Shown here: positions 19,813-27,307 of the stretch, piece by piece | How positions within the stretch are numbered: position 1 is the first letter of the stretch | How the letters are laid out: the number at the start of each line of letters is the position of its first letter | Assembly (NCBI GenBank): GCA_021849075.1 | Contig: JAJZTH010000024.1 | Location: forward strand, 1 to 47,401 | Direction of reading: 5' to 3' | DNA from: Pseudomonadota bacterium | GTDB lineage: Bacteria; Pseudomonadota; Alphaproteobacteria; Sphingomonadales; Sphingomonadaceae | Length of the DNA: 47,401 nt | Made by a program: the position numbers and the translations under genes | Notes under the pieces: generated by a model | What the model was told of the DNA's origin: nothing | What the model saw: only the letters and a program-made list of their open reading frames with translations | Database searches by the model: none

Positions 19813-19870
19813 TGGCAGTCGGTGCGTCCTCTCCAGCCGACACTGGAGGCGGCGCGCCGTCGCTGCCTCT

Positions 19871-20839
19871 TCATAACCACTTCAATTTCTTGAACCGGGC
19901 GTAGAGCAGGGTGCAGATCACCGTGATCACACCCAGCACGACCGGATAGCCGTAGACGCTCTTCAGCTCCGGCATATGTTCGAAATTCATGCCGTAAATG
20001 CCCGCAATCGCGGTCGGCACCGCCAATATCGCGGCCCAGGCGGCCAGTTGCCGGGTGATGTCGCCGGTGCGTTGCTGCTCCAGCAAATTGGAGGATTCGA
20101 ACACGCTGTTCAATATCTCGCGCAAATCGTCCACCATCGTCTGCACCCGGCGCACATGATCGCGCACATCGCTGAAATAGGGGCGCGCCTCATGGTCGAT
20201 GCAGGGCAGGTCGACCTTCACGAACTTGGTCGCCACTTCCTGCATCGGGGTCAGGATGCGCTGGAACCGGATCAACTGGCGGCGCAGGTTGAAGATGCGG
20301 GTAATTTCGTCCCGACCCAGAAAATGGTCGATCATGTGCTGCTCCATCGTCAGCACTTCTTCCTCTATCCCCTCGATGATCGGCAGATAGCCATCGACGA
20401 TGAAGTCCAGAATGGCGTGGGCGATATAATCCACCCCCTGCGCCAGACGGGAAGGCACCGCTTCCAGATCATGGCGCAGCGTCACATGCGCGCGCGCTGA
20501 CCCATGGCGAACGCTGATGATGTGATTATGGCCGATGAACAGCGCCGTCTCGCCATAGCAGATGACATCGTCCTCGATATGGGCGGTGCGGGCGACGACG
20601 AACAGCTGGTCGCCATAAATGTCGACCTTGGGCAGCTGGTTGGCCTTGATCGCATCCTCCACCGCCAGCGGATGCAGATCATAGGCTTTTGCCAGCGCCT
20701 GCATTTCTTCCACGCTGGGATCGGCGACGCCGATCCAGACGAATTCGGACTTGTCCTGCGCGCAGGCGATCCGTTCGTCGATCGACACCGCGCGCACGCG
20801 CTGGCCATGGCGATAGAGATAGGCGGCGATGACGGTCAT
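19871..20839 (-). CDS. corA: CorA-family magnesium/divalent cation transporter
   Basis: Inner-membrane pentameric channel for Mg2+ or related ions, 322 residues. The N-terminal cytoplasmic domain contains VWIGVADPSVEEM and HPLAVEDAI. The C-terminal two-helix membrane region carries the signature GMN at 283-285 (AGIYGMNFEHMPE) and ends in a basic tail (ARFKKLKWL). ATG 20839 gives the family-like N terminus MTVIAAYLYRHG; the much longer upstream open frame has no family features. Divergent from the DEDDh exonuclease gene. Confidence 0.94.
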   Translation of the reverse strand: MTVIAAYLYRHGQRVRAVSIDERIACAQDKSEFVWIGVADPSVEEMQALAKAYDLHPLAVEDAIKANQLPKVDIYGDQLFVVARTAHIEDDVICYGETALFIGHNHIISVRHGSARAHVTLRHDLEAVPSRLAQGVDYIAHAILDFIVDGYLPIIEGIEEEVLTMEQHMIDHFLGRDEITRIFNLRRQLIRFQRILTPMQEVATKFVKVDLPCIDHEARPYFSDVRDHVRRVQTMVDDLREILNSVFESSNLLEQQRTGDITRQLAAWAAILAVPTAIAGIYGMNFEHMPELKSVYGYPVVLGVITVICTLLYARFKKLKWL

Positions 20840-21063
20840 GAAGCCTCTGTTTCCCTGTTGTTTCCAGCAATTAGCAGACTCTGGCCGGTCCGTCGCCCGC
20901 GTCTTGCATTTTGTCGCGCGGCAGGGGCGGCTCCTATGATTTTTGCCAAAGGGGGTGGCGCGTGACTTCACCCTGACATAGTTGAAGCGGAAAGGGGGCG
21001 CATGAAGAAGCGCGCGGAACATGCCGGGAGAGGGCAGGCCGCACGCCGGACCGGAGCCGTGCC

Positions 21064-21585
21064 TTGACCATAATGACAATAGATTTTGAGGCGTCCTGCC
21101 TGCCCCGCCATGGCCGTTCCTTTCCAATAGAGGTGGGGATTGCCGGCGATGGAATCGCGCGCAGCTGGCTGATCCGCCCCCATGCCGACTGGGCCGACTG
21201 GGACTGGACGGCCGAAGCGGAGGCGCTGCACGGTCTCTCCCGCGAAAGGATCGCACAGGAAGGCCAGCCGGCGTTCGTCGTACTGGCGGAACTGACCGCC
21301 GCCGCGACCGGGCATCGGGTGATCGCCGACAGCCTGATCGATCAATATTGGCTCGACACGCTCGCCGCAGTGGCCGGAACGACTGCGCCCTTTCGCATTG
21401 AACATGTCGCCAGCCTGTTCGATGAACAGGGGGCGGATGAACGGCGGATTGCCGATGCCGTCGCTTATGCCGACGGGCAGGGCGCGCTGCGGCACCGCGC
21501 GGCTGGCGATGCGCTGTGGCTTTCCGGGGTGATTGCACGGCTGACCCAGACGGCGCCCGCCCCGGTCCTGCTTGCCGCGCAATGA
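21064..21585 (+). CDS. DEDDh-type 3'-5' exonuclease
   Basis: A 173-residue DnaQ/RNase T-like nuclease. Exo I is IDFEAS (Asp7, Glu9), Exo II is around GHRVIADSLIDQYWLD (Asp89 or Asp93), and Exo III is HRAAGDA (His144, Asp149), so the DEDDh residues are all present. The start may be TTG 21064, which has GGAG at a 7-base spacing, or ATG 21073, three codons later. It is short for a proofreading subunit and stands alone, so a role in RNA or DNA end trimming is a guess. Confidence 0.8.
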   Translation: MTIMTIDFEASCLPRHGRSFPIEVGIAGDGIARSWLIRPHADWADWDWTAEAEALHGLSRERIAQEGQPAFVVLAELTAAATGHRVIADSLIDQYWLDTLAAVAGTTAPFRIEHVASLFDEQGADERRIADAVAYADGQGALRHRAAGDALWLSGVIARLTQTAPAPVLLAAQ

Positions 21586-21704
21586 GGCTTGCTTTCACGC
21601 AGCAGCAATGATTTGTTACATCCAGCCCATTACGCAGACATTCATCGGACCTACACCCGACGCAATCCCCGGTCGCTGACGATCGGGCGTAGAAGGAGTA
21701 GCCC

Positions 21705-22148
21705 ATGTTCCTTACCGTCGCATCCCAGGCGCTTGCCGTTCTGGCCGCCACCGCCGCCCCCGTCCACAGCGCCGAAATCAGCCATGGCGCGCAGGCTTAC
21801 AGCGCCAGCTACCACGCACAGCCGTCTATCAGCCTGCGCGAAGTTGAGCCGCGCTTCGCCAACCGCAATGCCGTGCCGGTATGCCGTTGGCAGGCCGACC
21901 TGACCGTCAATCGCGGCGTTGCCGCACAGGGGCGCGCCGTTCCCGCCTTTGGCAAGGCGATCCATCGCTTTACGCCAGTATCGGGCAGCTATGCCGGCAG
22001 CTGCGCCGCCGCGCGCAGCCAGATCAATGCCGAAGTCGCGCGTTATGCGCAGGCCAAGGCGGCCGAAGCGGTTGCCGTCGCGCAGCAGGACCGCGCCGTG
22101 CTGGTGGATGAACTGGACAGCGTGCGCGCGCTGACTATTCAGGGCTGA
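21705..22148 (+). CDS. Small secreted protein coupled to a response regulator
   Basis: A 147-residue protein with a signal peptide (cleavage near HSA/E, residue 23) that I do not recognise as a named family. The mature part contains VCRWQADLTVNRG and GSCAAARSQINAEV, so two cysteines may form a disulfide, and the C terminus is a long Ala-rich helix. Its TGA stop overlaps the next ATG (TGATG), so it is probably co-translated with the response regulator. A role in sensing or in controlling that regulator is possible but unproven. Confidence 0.75.
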   Translation: MFLTVASQALAVLAATAAPVHSAEISHGAQAYSASYHAQPSISLREVEPRFANRNAVPVCRWQADLTVNRGVAAQGRAVPAFGKAIHRFTPVSGSYAGSCAAARSQINAEVARYAQAKAAEAVAVAQQDRAVLVDELDSVRALTIQG

Positions 22149-22858
22149 TGAACCCACCGCTGGTACTGATCGCCGAAACCCAGCAGGATTTGCGGCATAA
22201 TGTCCGTGAATATCTGGAGCAGAGCGGATTTCGCGCTCTGCCTGCGGTTTCGGCGAACGACATTTTCAGCGCTTTGACCAGCGCGCCGATCGGGGCGCTG
22301 GTGCTGGACGCGGCGTTGCGCGGATCGGACGGGCTGGACCTGTGCCGGGATGTGCGCGAACGCAGCGATGTGCCGATCATCCTGGTCGGCGCCAATAGTT
22401 CGGAGGTCGACCGGGTGGTCGGGCTGGAGCTGGGCGCCGACGATTATATGGCCAAACCCTATTCCACGCGGGAACTGGCTGCGCGGCTGCGCGCCGTGCT
22501 GCGCCGAGGGCGGGGGGAAAGGGCGTTGGGCCTGCGCCGTCAGACCCAGGCGATCTTCGATGGCTGGGTGGTCGATTTCGCCCGGCGTGAAGTGGTCGAT
22601 CCGCAGGGCGGACTGGTGGACCTGACCGCCGCCGAATTTTCATTGCTGACGGTGTTCATCGATCATCCCCAGACGGTGATCGCTCGCGCCCGCCTGATGG
22701 AACTGGCCGGGGTGCGCGACGCGCCTTCGTCCGACCGCAGCATTGACGTGCTGGTCAGCCGACTCCGCCGCAAGCTGGGGGAAGGTGGCCGGGCCGCTCC
22801 GATTGTTACAGTCCGGGGCGTCGGATATATGTTCAGCGCCGTGGTGGATCGGCGCTGA
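22148..22858 (+). CDS. Atypical OmpR-type response regulator
   Basis: A 236-residue receiver plus winged-helix DNA-binding protein. The phospho-acceptor Asp54 (VLDAALRG) and the late Lys (MAKPY) are present. However, the acidic pair normally E-D near residue 10 reads E10-T11, and the switch Ser/Thr is Gly81 (LVGAN). The DNA-binding end (SSDRSIDVLVSRLRRKL, VTVRGVGYMF) is almost identical to that of the regulator at 26597. No kinase gene is adjacent. It may work without normal phosphorylation. It is followed by a strong hairpin. Confidence 0.9.
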   Translation: MNPPLVLIAETQQDLRHNVREYLEQSGFRALPAVSANDIFSALTSAPIGALVLDAALRGSDGLDLCRDVRERSDVPIILVGANSSEVDRVVGLELGADDYMAKPYSTRELAARLRAVLRRGRGERALGLRRQTQAIFDGWVVDFARREVVDPQGGLVDLTAAEFSLLTVFIDHPQTVIARARLMELAGVRDAPSSDRSIDVLVSRLRRKLGEGGRAAPIVTVRGVGYMFSAVVDRR

Positions 22859-22869
22859 ACCGGCCTTTT

Positions 22870-22905
22870 CTGCGCCAAATGGCGGTTTTCCGCCATTTGG
22901 CGCAG
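22870..22905 (+). terminator. Perfect 16-bp hairpin after the response regulator
   Basis: CTGCGCCAAATGGCGG (22870-22885) and its exact complement (22890-22905) are separated by a TTTT loop, starting 12 bases after the stop codon. The downstream sequence has only a short CTCTTTAT. It is very stable and probably ends the upstream transcript. Confidence 0.65.
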
Positions 22906-23039
22906 CGCCCGCTCTCTTTATCGGTCAGACATATAATTTAACAAATCCGCTGCGTTGCAGCAAAGTCGCGTGTCTATCCTTCAAACTACACCGGTCCGCC
23001 CCCTGGCCGGTCAGGCATTTGAAGAAGAGGATAGACTCC

Positions 23040-23738
23040 ATGAACGAGCTACTCGGTCGTGTTTTTGACTTTGAAACCAAGGTCTACCCCAGCGAAAGCA
23101 CGCTGTATAATCAGCTGGCCAACCATGGCCAAAGCCCCAAGGCGCTGATGATCAGCTGCGCTGATTCGCGCATCGTTCCCGAACAGATCATGCAGGCCGC
23201 GCCCGGCGACCTGTTCGTGTGCCGCAACGCCGGCAACATCGTGCCTCCGCATGACAGCCAGCTGGGCGGCGTGACCGCGACGGTCGAATATGCCGTCATG
23301 GTGCTGGGCGTGCGCGACATCATCGTGTGCGGCCACAGCGATTGCGGCGCGATGAAGGCGCTGGCCACCAATGCTGACCTGACCGCCATGCCCAATGTCG
23401 CCGCCTGGCTCCGCCACAGCCATGCCGCGCAGAAGGTGTGCAGCGACAACTATCCGACCGATCTGGAAGCTGCCGACAAGCTGCGCAACATGGCGCTGGA
23501 AAATGTCGTCGTTCAGCTGGCGCATCTGCGCACCCATCCGTCGGTCGCTTCGGGCATCGCGCGTGGCGAAATCGCCCTGCACGGCTGGTATGTCGACATT
23601 CATGCCGGACAGGTTCTGGGTCTGGACGGGGAAACCGGCCAGTTCGCGCCGCTGCGCGAAGACCAGCCGATGCCGGTCGCACTTCCCCATGGCCGCCGCC
23701 TCGCTGGCGCAGCGGTCTATGCCCAAGCGGCGGAGTAA
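23040..23738 (+). CDS. can: Beta-class carbonic anhydrase
   Basis: Interconverts CO2 and bicarbonate in the cytoplasm. The 232-residue product has the beta-CA zinc ligands and catalytic dyad: Cys40 with Asp42 and Arg44 in SCADSR, then His99 and Cys102 in CGHSDCG. ATG 23040 has AGAGGA upstream at a suitable spacing, so the longer open frame is not used. The gene ends 3 bases before the SulP transporter ATG, which suggests a bicarbonate-handling pair. Residues such as NAGNIVPP are typical of the class. Confidence 0.96.
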   Translation: MNELLGRVFDFETKVYPSESTLYNQLANHGQSPKALMISCADSRIVPEQIMQAAPGDLFVCRNAGNIVPPHDSQLGGVTATVEYAVMVLGVRDIIVCGHSDCGAMKALATNADLTAMPNVAAWLRHSHAAQKVCSDNYPTDLEAADKLRNMALENVVVQLAHLRTHPSVASGIARGEIALHGWYVDIHAGQVLGLDGETGQFAPLREDQPMPVALPHGRRLAGAAVYAQAAE

Positions 23739-23741
23739 ATC

Positions 23742-25238
23742 ATGTTGAAGGCTCTTTCCGGCGGCAATTTCGGCCGCGACTTCACGGCGTCGATCGTCGT
23801 GTTCCTGGTGGCCATGCCGCTCTGCATGGGCATTGCTGTGGCCTCTGGCGTGCCGCCGGAAAAGGGCCTGATCACCGGCATCATCGGCGGTATCGTCGTC
23901 GGCCTGCTGGCGGGTTCGCCGTTGCAGGTCAGCGGCCCCGCCGCCGGCCTTGCGGTCATCGTCTTTGAAATTGTGCGCGAACAGGGGCTGTCCGCCCTTG
24001 GTCCCATCCTGATTCTGGCCGGCGCGATCCAGGTGATCGCCGGCCTGCTGCGGGTCGGCGGCTGGTTCCGCGCCATTTCGCCTGCGGTCGTGCACGGCAT
24101 GCTCGCCGGCATCGGCGTGCTGATCGTGGTCGGTCAGTTCCATGTGCTGTTCGACGACAAGCCCCTGTCGAGCGGCCTGCACAATCTGATCGCCATGCCT
24201 GGCCAGGTTCTGGGCCTGTCGAATGGCGATGCTGCCACGGCCTTTGCCGTTGGCCTCGTCACCATCTTCGGCATGCTGGGTTGGGAGAAATTCCGCCCCG
24301 CATCGATGAAGCTGGTGCCCGGCGCGCTGGTCGGCGTGCTTCTGGGTACGATCGTCGCCTTCACCCTCAGCCTGCCGGTGGCGCGCGTGGCGGTGCCCGA
24401 ATCGATCATCGCGGCGGTCGCCCTGCCCGAACAGGGGCTGCTCGCGCAGCTGATGAACCCGACCGTCATCGCCACCGCCATCGCCATCGCCTTCATCGCC
24501 AGCGCGGAAACATTGCTGTCGGCGGCGGCGGTCGACCGCATGCATGATGGCGTGCGCACCAACTATAATAAGGAACTGAGCGCGCAGGGCGTGGGCAATC
24601 TGCTGTGCGGCCTTGCCGGCGCGCTGCCGATGACCGGCGTCATCGTGCGGTCTTCCGCCAACGTTCAGGCCGGCGCCAAGACCCGCCTGTCGGCGATCCT
24701 GCACGGCGTCTGGATATTGGGTTTCGTGGCCTTGCTGCCCTGGCTGCTGCGCGAAATCCCGATGGCGGCGCTGGCCGGTATCCTCGTCATCACTGGCGTT
24801 CGCCTGGTCAGCCTGGCCCATGTCAAACATCTCTTCCACCTTTATGGCCCGCTCCCGGCCGTGGTGTGGGCGGCGACGCTGATCTGCGTGGTGGCGACCG
24901 ACCTGCTGACCGGCGTGCTGGTGGGCATCGGCCTGTCGATGATCGAATTGTTGCCGCACGCCAAAAAGCTGCGTCTCAAGGTTGAGGAAGAAAGCCGCGC
25001 CGACGCGCATGAAGTGGCCCTGCGCGGCACCGCCACCTTCCTCAGTCTGCCCGGGCTGTCGGCCAAGCTCGAATCGCTGCCGACGGCCGGCCTCGTCATC
25101 CTGAATGTCGAGCGTCTGGGCCATATCGATCATACCTGCGCGGAAATGCTGCGCGAATGGGTTGATCGCCGCCGCGGCGCCGGCGCGCCTGTTGAGCTGT
25201 TTGGCGCAACCGGACGGATGCGCCAGCTCGTCGCCTGA
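23742..25238 (+). CDS. SulP-family anion transporter (likely bicarbonate or sulfate)
   Basis: A 498-residue inner-membrane protein with about ten to twelve hydrophobic segments. It has family features such as SGPAAGLAVIVFE and RSSANVQAGAKTRLSAILHG, and a shortened C-terminal STAS-like domain (about 415-498, with LVILNVERLGHIDHTCAEML). SulP proteins move sulfate, bicarbonate or dicarboxylates. The close coupling to a carbonic anhydrase favours bicarbonate (BicA-like), as an inference from context. Confidence 0.88.
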   Translation: MLKALSGGNFGRDFTASIVVFLVAMPLCMGIAVASGVPPEKGLITGIIGGIVVGLLAGSPLQVSGPAAGLAVIVFEIVREQGLSALGPILILAGAIQVIAGLLRVGGWFRAISPAVVHGMLAGIGVLIVVGQFHVLFDDKPLSSGLHNLIAMPGQVLGLSNGDAATAFAVGLVTIFGMLGWEKFRPASMKLVPGALVGVLLGTIVAFTLSLPVARVAVPESIIAAVALPEQGLLAQLMNPTVIATAIAIAFIASAETLLSAAAVDRMHDGVRTNYNKELSAQGVGNLLCGLAGALPMTGVIVRSSANVQAGAKTRLSAILHGVWILGFVALLPWLLREIPMAALAGILVITGVRLVSLAHVKHLFHLYGPLPAVVWAATLICVVATDLLTGVLVGIGLSMIELLPHAKKLRLKVEEESRADAHEVALRGTATFLSLPGLSAKLESLPTAGLVILNVERLGHIDHTCAEMLREWVDRRRGAGAPVELFGATGRMRQLVA

Positions 25239-25270
25239 CACCCCCCCCCCTCCCGTTCAGGCGGCATTCC

Positions 25271-25320
25271 GAACCGTCGTACCATCCCCCCGGCACGGCG
25301 GTTCTTCTTTGTTCATTTTC
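25271..25320 (+). terminator. Intrinsic terminator after the SulP gene
   Basis: GAACCGTCGT (25271-25280) pairs with ACGGCGGTTC (25295-25304), with one G-T wobble, followed by the T-rich TTCTTTGTTCATTTT. Just before it, CGCCTGA/TCAGGCG (25232-25238 and 25257-25263) forms another stem that includes the SulP stop codon and a ten-C run in its loop. Confidence 0.75.
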
Positions 25321-25336
25321 AATATGGAAACATAAC

Positions 25337-25352
25337 AGCAATATATATTGCT
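25337..25352. promoter_or_regulatory. AT-rich palindrome upstream of the TorF porin
   Basis: AGCAATATATATTGCT is a perfect 16-base palindrome, and with two mismatches it extends to 25332-25357. It is in an AT-rich island about 190 bases before the porin ATG, in the 305-base gap between the SulP and porin genes. It looks like an operator for a dimeric regulator. The rest of that gap (about 25360-25540) shows no gene or clear signal. Confidence 0.45.
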
Positions 25353-25543
25353 ATTATAGCAAAGAACCGTGTTCCTCATGGCACAACATGTCCGATCCTT
25401 TCGCAGCTGCGGTAAAAGCGGTTTGCGTGGTCGCCGCTAGAGAATAGTTGAAGGTCATCCGCCGGTATTGAAGACGATCAACCAAAGATCTTCGAACCGC
25501 TGCGGATGCAGGACGGAACATTCCAACGTAAAGGGGAATGTTC

Positions 25544-26407
25544 ATGAAGTATCAAATCGCCTGTGCCGCCCTCGCGCTTATGACCAGCGCGCCGGCTTTT
25601 GCTCAGGAAGAGCCATCCAGCCCCGTCACCGTCAGCGGCAGCGTCGGCCTCGTTTCGGACTATCGTTTCCGTGGCGTATCGCAGAGCGACCGCGGCATGG
25701 CCATCCAGGGCGGCATCACCGCAACCCACGAAAGCGGCTTCTATGTCGGCACCTGGGCATCCAGCCTGGGCGGTTGGGGTCGTTTCGGTGGTTCGAACAT
25801 GGAACTGGATCTGGTTGCTGGCTATGCCATGCCGCTGGGCGAAAACGCCACGCTGGACGTTGGTCTGACCTGGTACATGTACCCGTCGGGCGCGGACAAG
25901 ACCGACTTTGCCGAACCTTATGTCAAGCTGTCGAGCCAGATCGGCCCGGTCAAGGGTCTGATCGGCGTCGCTTACGCCCCCAAGCAGCAGGCGCTGGGCC
26001 GCTGGTCCTATACCGCGCAGAATGCCAATGATGTGCTGGAAGGGCTGCCCTATGACAATGAAGGCGACAAGGAAGATAATTTCTACGGCTGGGTCGACCT
26101 GAGCGGCGCCGTGCCCAACACCCCCGTCACGCTGAAGGCGCATATGGGCTGGTCGAACGGCAACCCCGGCCTTGGCCCGAACGGCACGTCGATCGCACCC
26201 ACCGGCAAATATCTGGACTGGCTGGTCGGCGCGGATGTCGCCATCCCCGGCACGCCGCTGACCGTGGGCGTGGCCTATGTCGACACCGACATCGCCCGCG
26301 TGGAGGAAGACTATCTTCGCCCCAACTTCATGGTCAACGACAGCAAGGATGCAGGCAAGTCGATCGCGCGCAGCACGATCCTCTTCTCGCTGACGGCGGC
26401 CTTCTGA
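25544..26407 (+). CDS. TorF-family (Gcw_chp) putative outer-membrane protein
   Basis: A 287-residue outer-membrane beta-barrel of the family annotated as TorF putative porin. It has a signal peptide (cleavage at AFA/Q), followed by SGSVGLVSDYRFRGVSQSDRG, the hallmark segment of the family. GFYVGTWASS and a terminal aromatic strand (LFSLTAAF) follow. ATG 25544 has AAGGGG at a 7-base spacing, better than the ATG two codons earlier. The substrate is unknown. Its place between the SulP gene and a two-component system suggests envelope regulation. Confidence 0.9.
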   Translation: MKYQIACAALALMTSAPAFAQEEPSSPVTVSGSVGLVSDYRFRGVSQSDRGMAIQGGITATHESGFYVGTWASSLGGWGRFGGSNMELDLVAGYAMPLGENATLDVGLTWYMYPSGADKTDFAEPYVKLSSQIGPVKGLIGVAYAPKQQALGRWSYTAQNANDVLEGLPYDNEGDKEDNFYGWVDLSGAVPNTPVTLKAHMGWSNGNPGLGPNGTSIAPTGKYLDWLVGADVAIPGTPLTVGVAYVDTDIARVEEDYLRPNFMVNDSKDAGKSIARSTILFSLTAAF

Positions 26408-26414
26408 TCAAAAA

Positions 26415-26450
26415 GGGGGGCGGGATCGGTTCGCCGGTGTCGCCCCTCTT
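26415..26450 (+). terminator. Terminator after the TorF gene
   Basis: GGGGCG (26417-26422) pairs with CGCCCC (26441-26446). Inside it, CGG-TTCG-CCG forms a UUCG-type tetraloop stem. The downstream TCTTGCTTT is a short T-rich tail. It starts 8-10 bases after the stop codon. Confidence 0.6.
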
Positions 26451-26596
26451 GCTTTGCGCAGGGCCTGTGTCCGGCCCGACCCCGTGACAAATTGTTGCTA
26501 CAGTCGCGATTGACCGTTTCACAGCACCCGCGCAGTTGACCCCCCATCCTGCGCCTCTTATCTCCAAACCATGACCTTAGCTGTGTTCCCGCGCGC

Positions 26597-27307
26597 ATGA
26601 CCGCGCCGTCGATCATCCTCGTCGAAGACGATCCGCCGCTGCGCACGCTCACCGCCCGCGCGCTTCAGGAACATGGCTATGTCGTCCGTCCGGCTTCCTC
26701 CGGGCCGGAAATGTGGGTGGCCTTCGATGCCGGCCCGGTCGACCTGGTCGTGCTGGACGTCATGCTGCCGGGCACCAACGGCATTGATCTGTGCCGCCAG
26801 ATTCGCCGCAAGAGCGACGTTCCCATCATCTTCATCAGCGCCAAGGGCAGCGAAACCGATCGCATCGTCGGGCTGGAACTGGGCGCGGACGATTATCTGC
26901 CCAAGCCGTTCGGCACGCGCGAACTGATCGCCCGCATCCGCGCGATCCTGCGCCGCGTCGGCGTGGAGCGCGGCCCGGACGAGCATCGCGAAAGCGAAGC
27001 CCATTTCGACGGCTGGAGCGTCAACTTCCCCCGCCGCGAACTGCGCTCCCCCACCGGCGCGATCGTCGAACTGACCGGCGCGGAATTCGATCTGCTCGGC
27101 TCCTTCCTCAGCCATCCGCAGCGCGTCATCGCGCGCGAACGGCTGATCGAACTATCGCGCACCCGCATGGGCGACAGCTCCGACCGCAGCATCGACGTCC
27201 TCGTCAGCCGCCTGCGCCGCAAGCTCACCACCGCGGACAAGGCCGCGCCGATCACCACCGTTCGCGGTGTCGGCTATATGTTCAATGCAGAGGTCAGCCG
27301 CGCTTGA
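26597..27307 (+). CDS. OmpR-type response regulator
   Basis: A canonical 236-residue regulator. The receiver domain has the acidic pair Glu10-Asp11, phospho-acceptor Asp54 (VLDVMLPG), switch Ser81 (FISAKG) and Lys in LPKPFG. The C-terminal winged helix includes ELTGAEFDLL and SSDRSIDVLVSRLRRKL. Its stop overlaps the TTG start of the kinase gene by 4 bases (TTGA), so the pair is co-translated. The target genes are not evident; the upstream TorF porin is a plausible one. Confidence 0.95.
   Translation: MTAPSIILVEDDPPLRTLTARALQEHGYVVRPASSGPEMWVAFDAGPVDLVVLDVMLPGTNGIDLCRQIRRKSDVPIIFISAKGSETDRIVGLELGADDYLPKPFGTRELIARIRAILRRVGVERGPDEHRESEAHFDGWSVNFPRRELRSPTGAIVELTGAEFDLLGSFLSHPQRVIARERLIELSRTRMGDSSDRSIDVLVSRLRRKLTTADKAAPITTVRGVGYMFNAEVSRA

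Noticed and set aside
16613..19843. Minus-strand open frame of about 1076 codons opposite the TonB receptor
   Set aside because: Antisense shadow; biased composition, no domains.
20840..21751. Upstream extension of corA to a 626-residue protein
   Set aside because: The extra part is Arg/Pro-rich, overlaps the divergent exonuclease, and CorA proteins begin near the chosen ATG.
23049..25241. Minus-strand frame of about 730 codons opposite carbonic anhydrase and SulP
   Set aside because: Antisense shadow of two clear genes.
25241..25250. Run of ten C bases after the SulP stop
   Set aside because: It is most simply part of a hairpin loop; it could also be a sequencing-prone homopolymer, and no phase-variation role can be supported because it lies outside the coding frame.
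25354..25545. Minus-strand frame of 63 codons in the AT-rich gap before the porin
   Set aside because: No family resemblance, overlaps the porin start, and composition fits chance.
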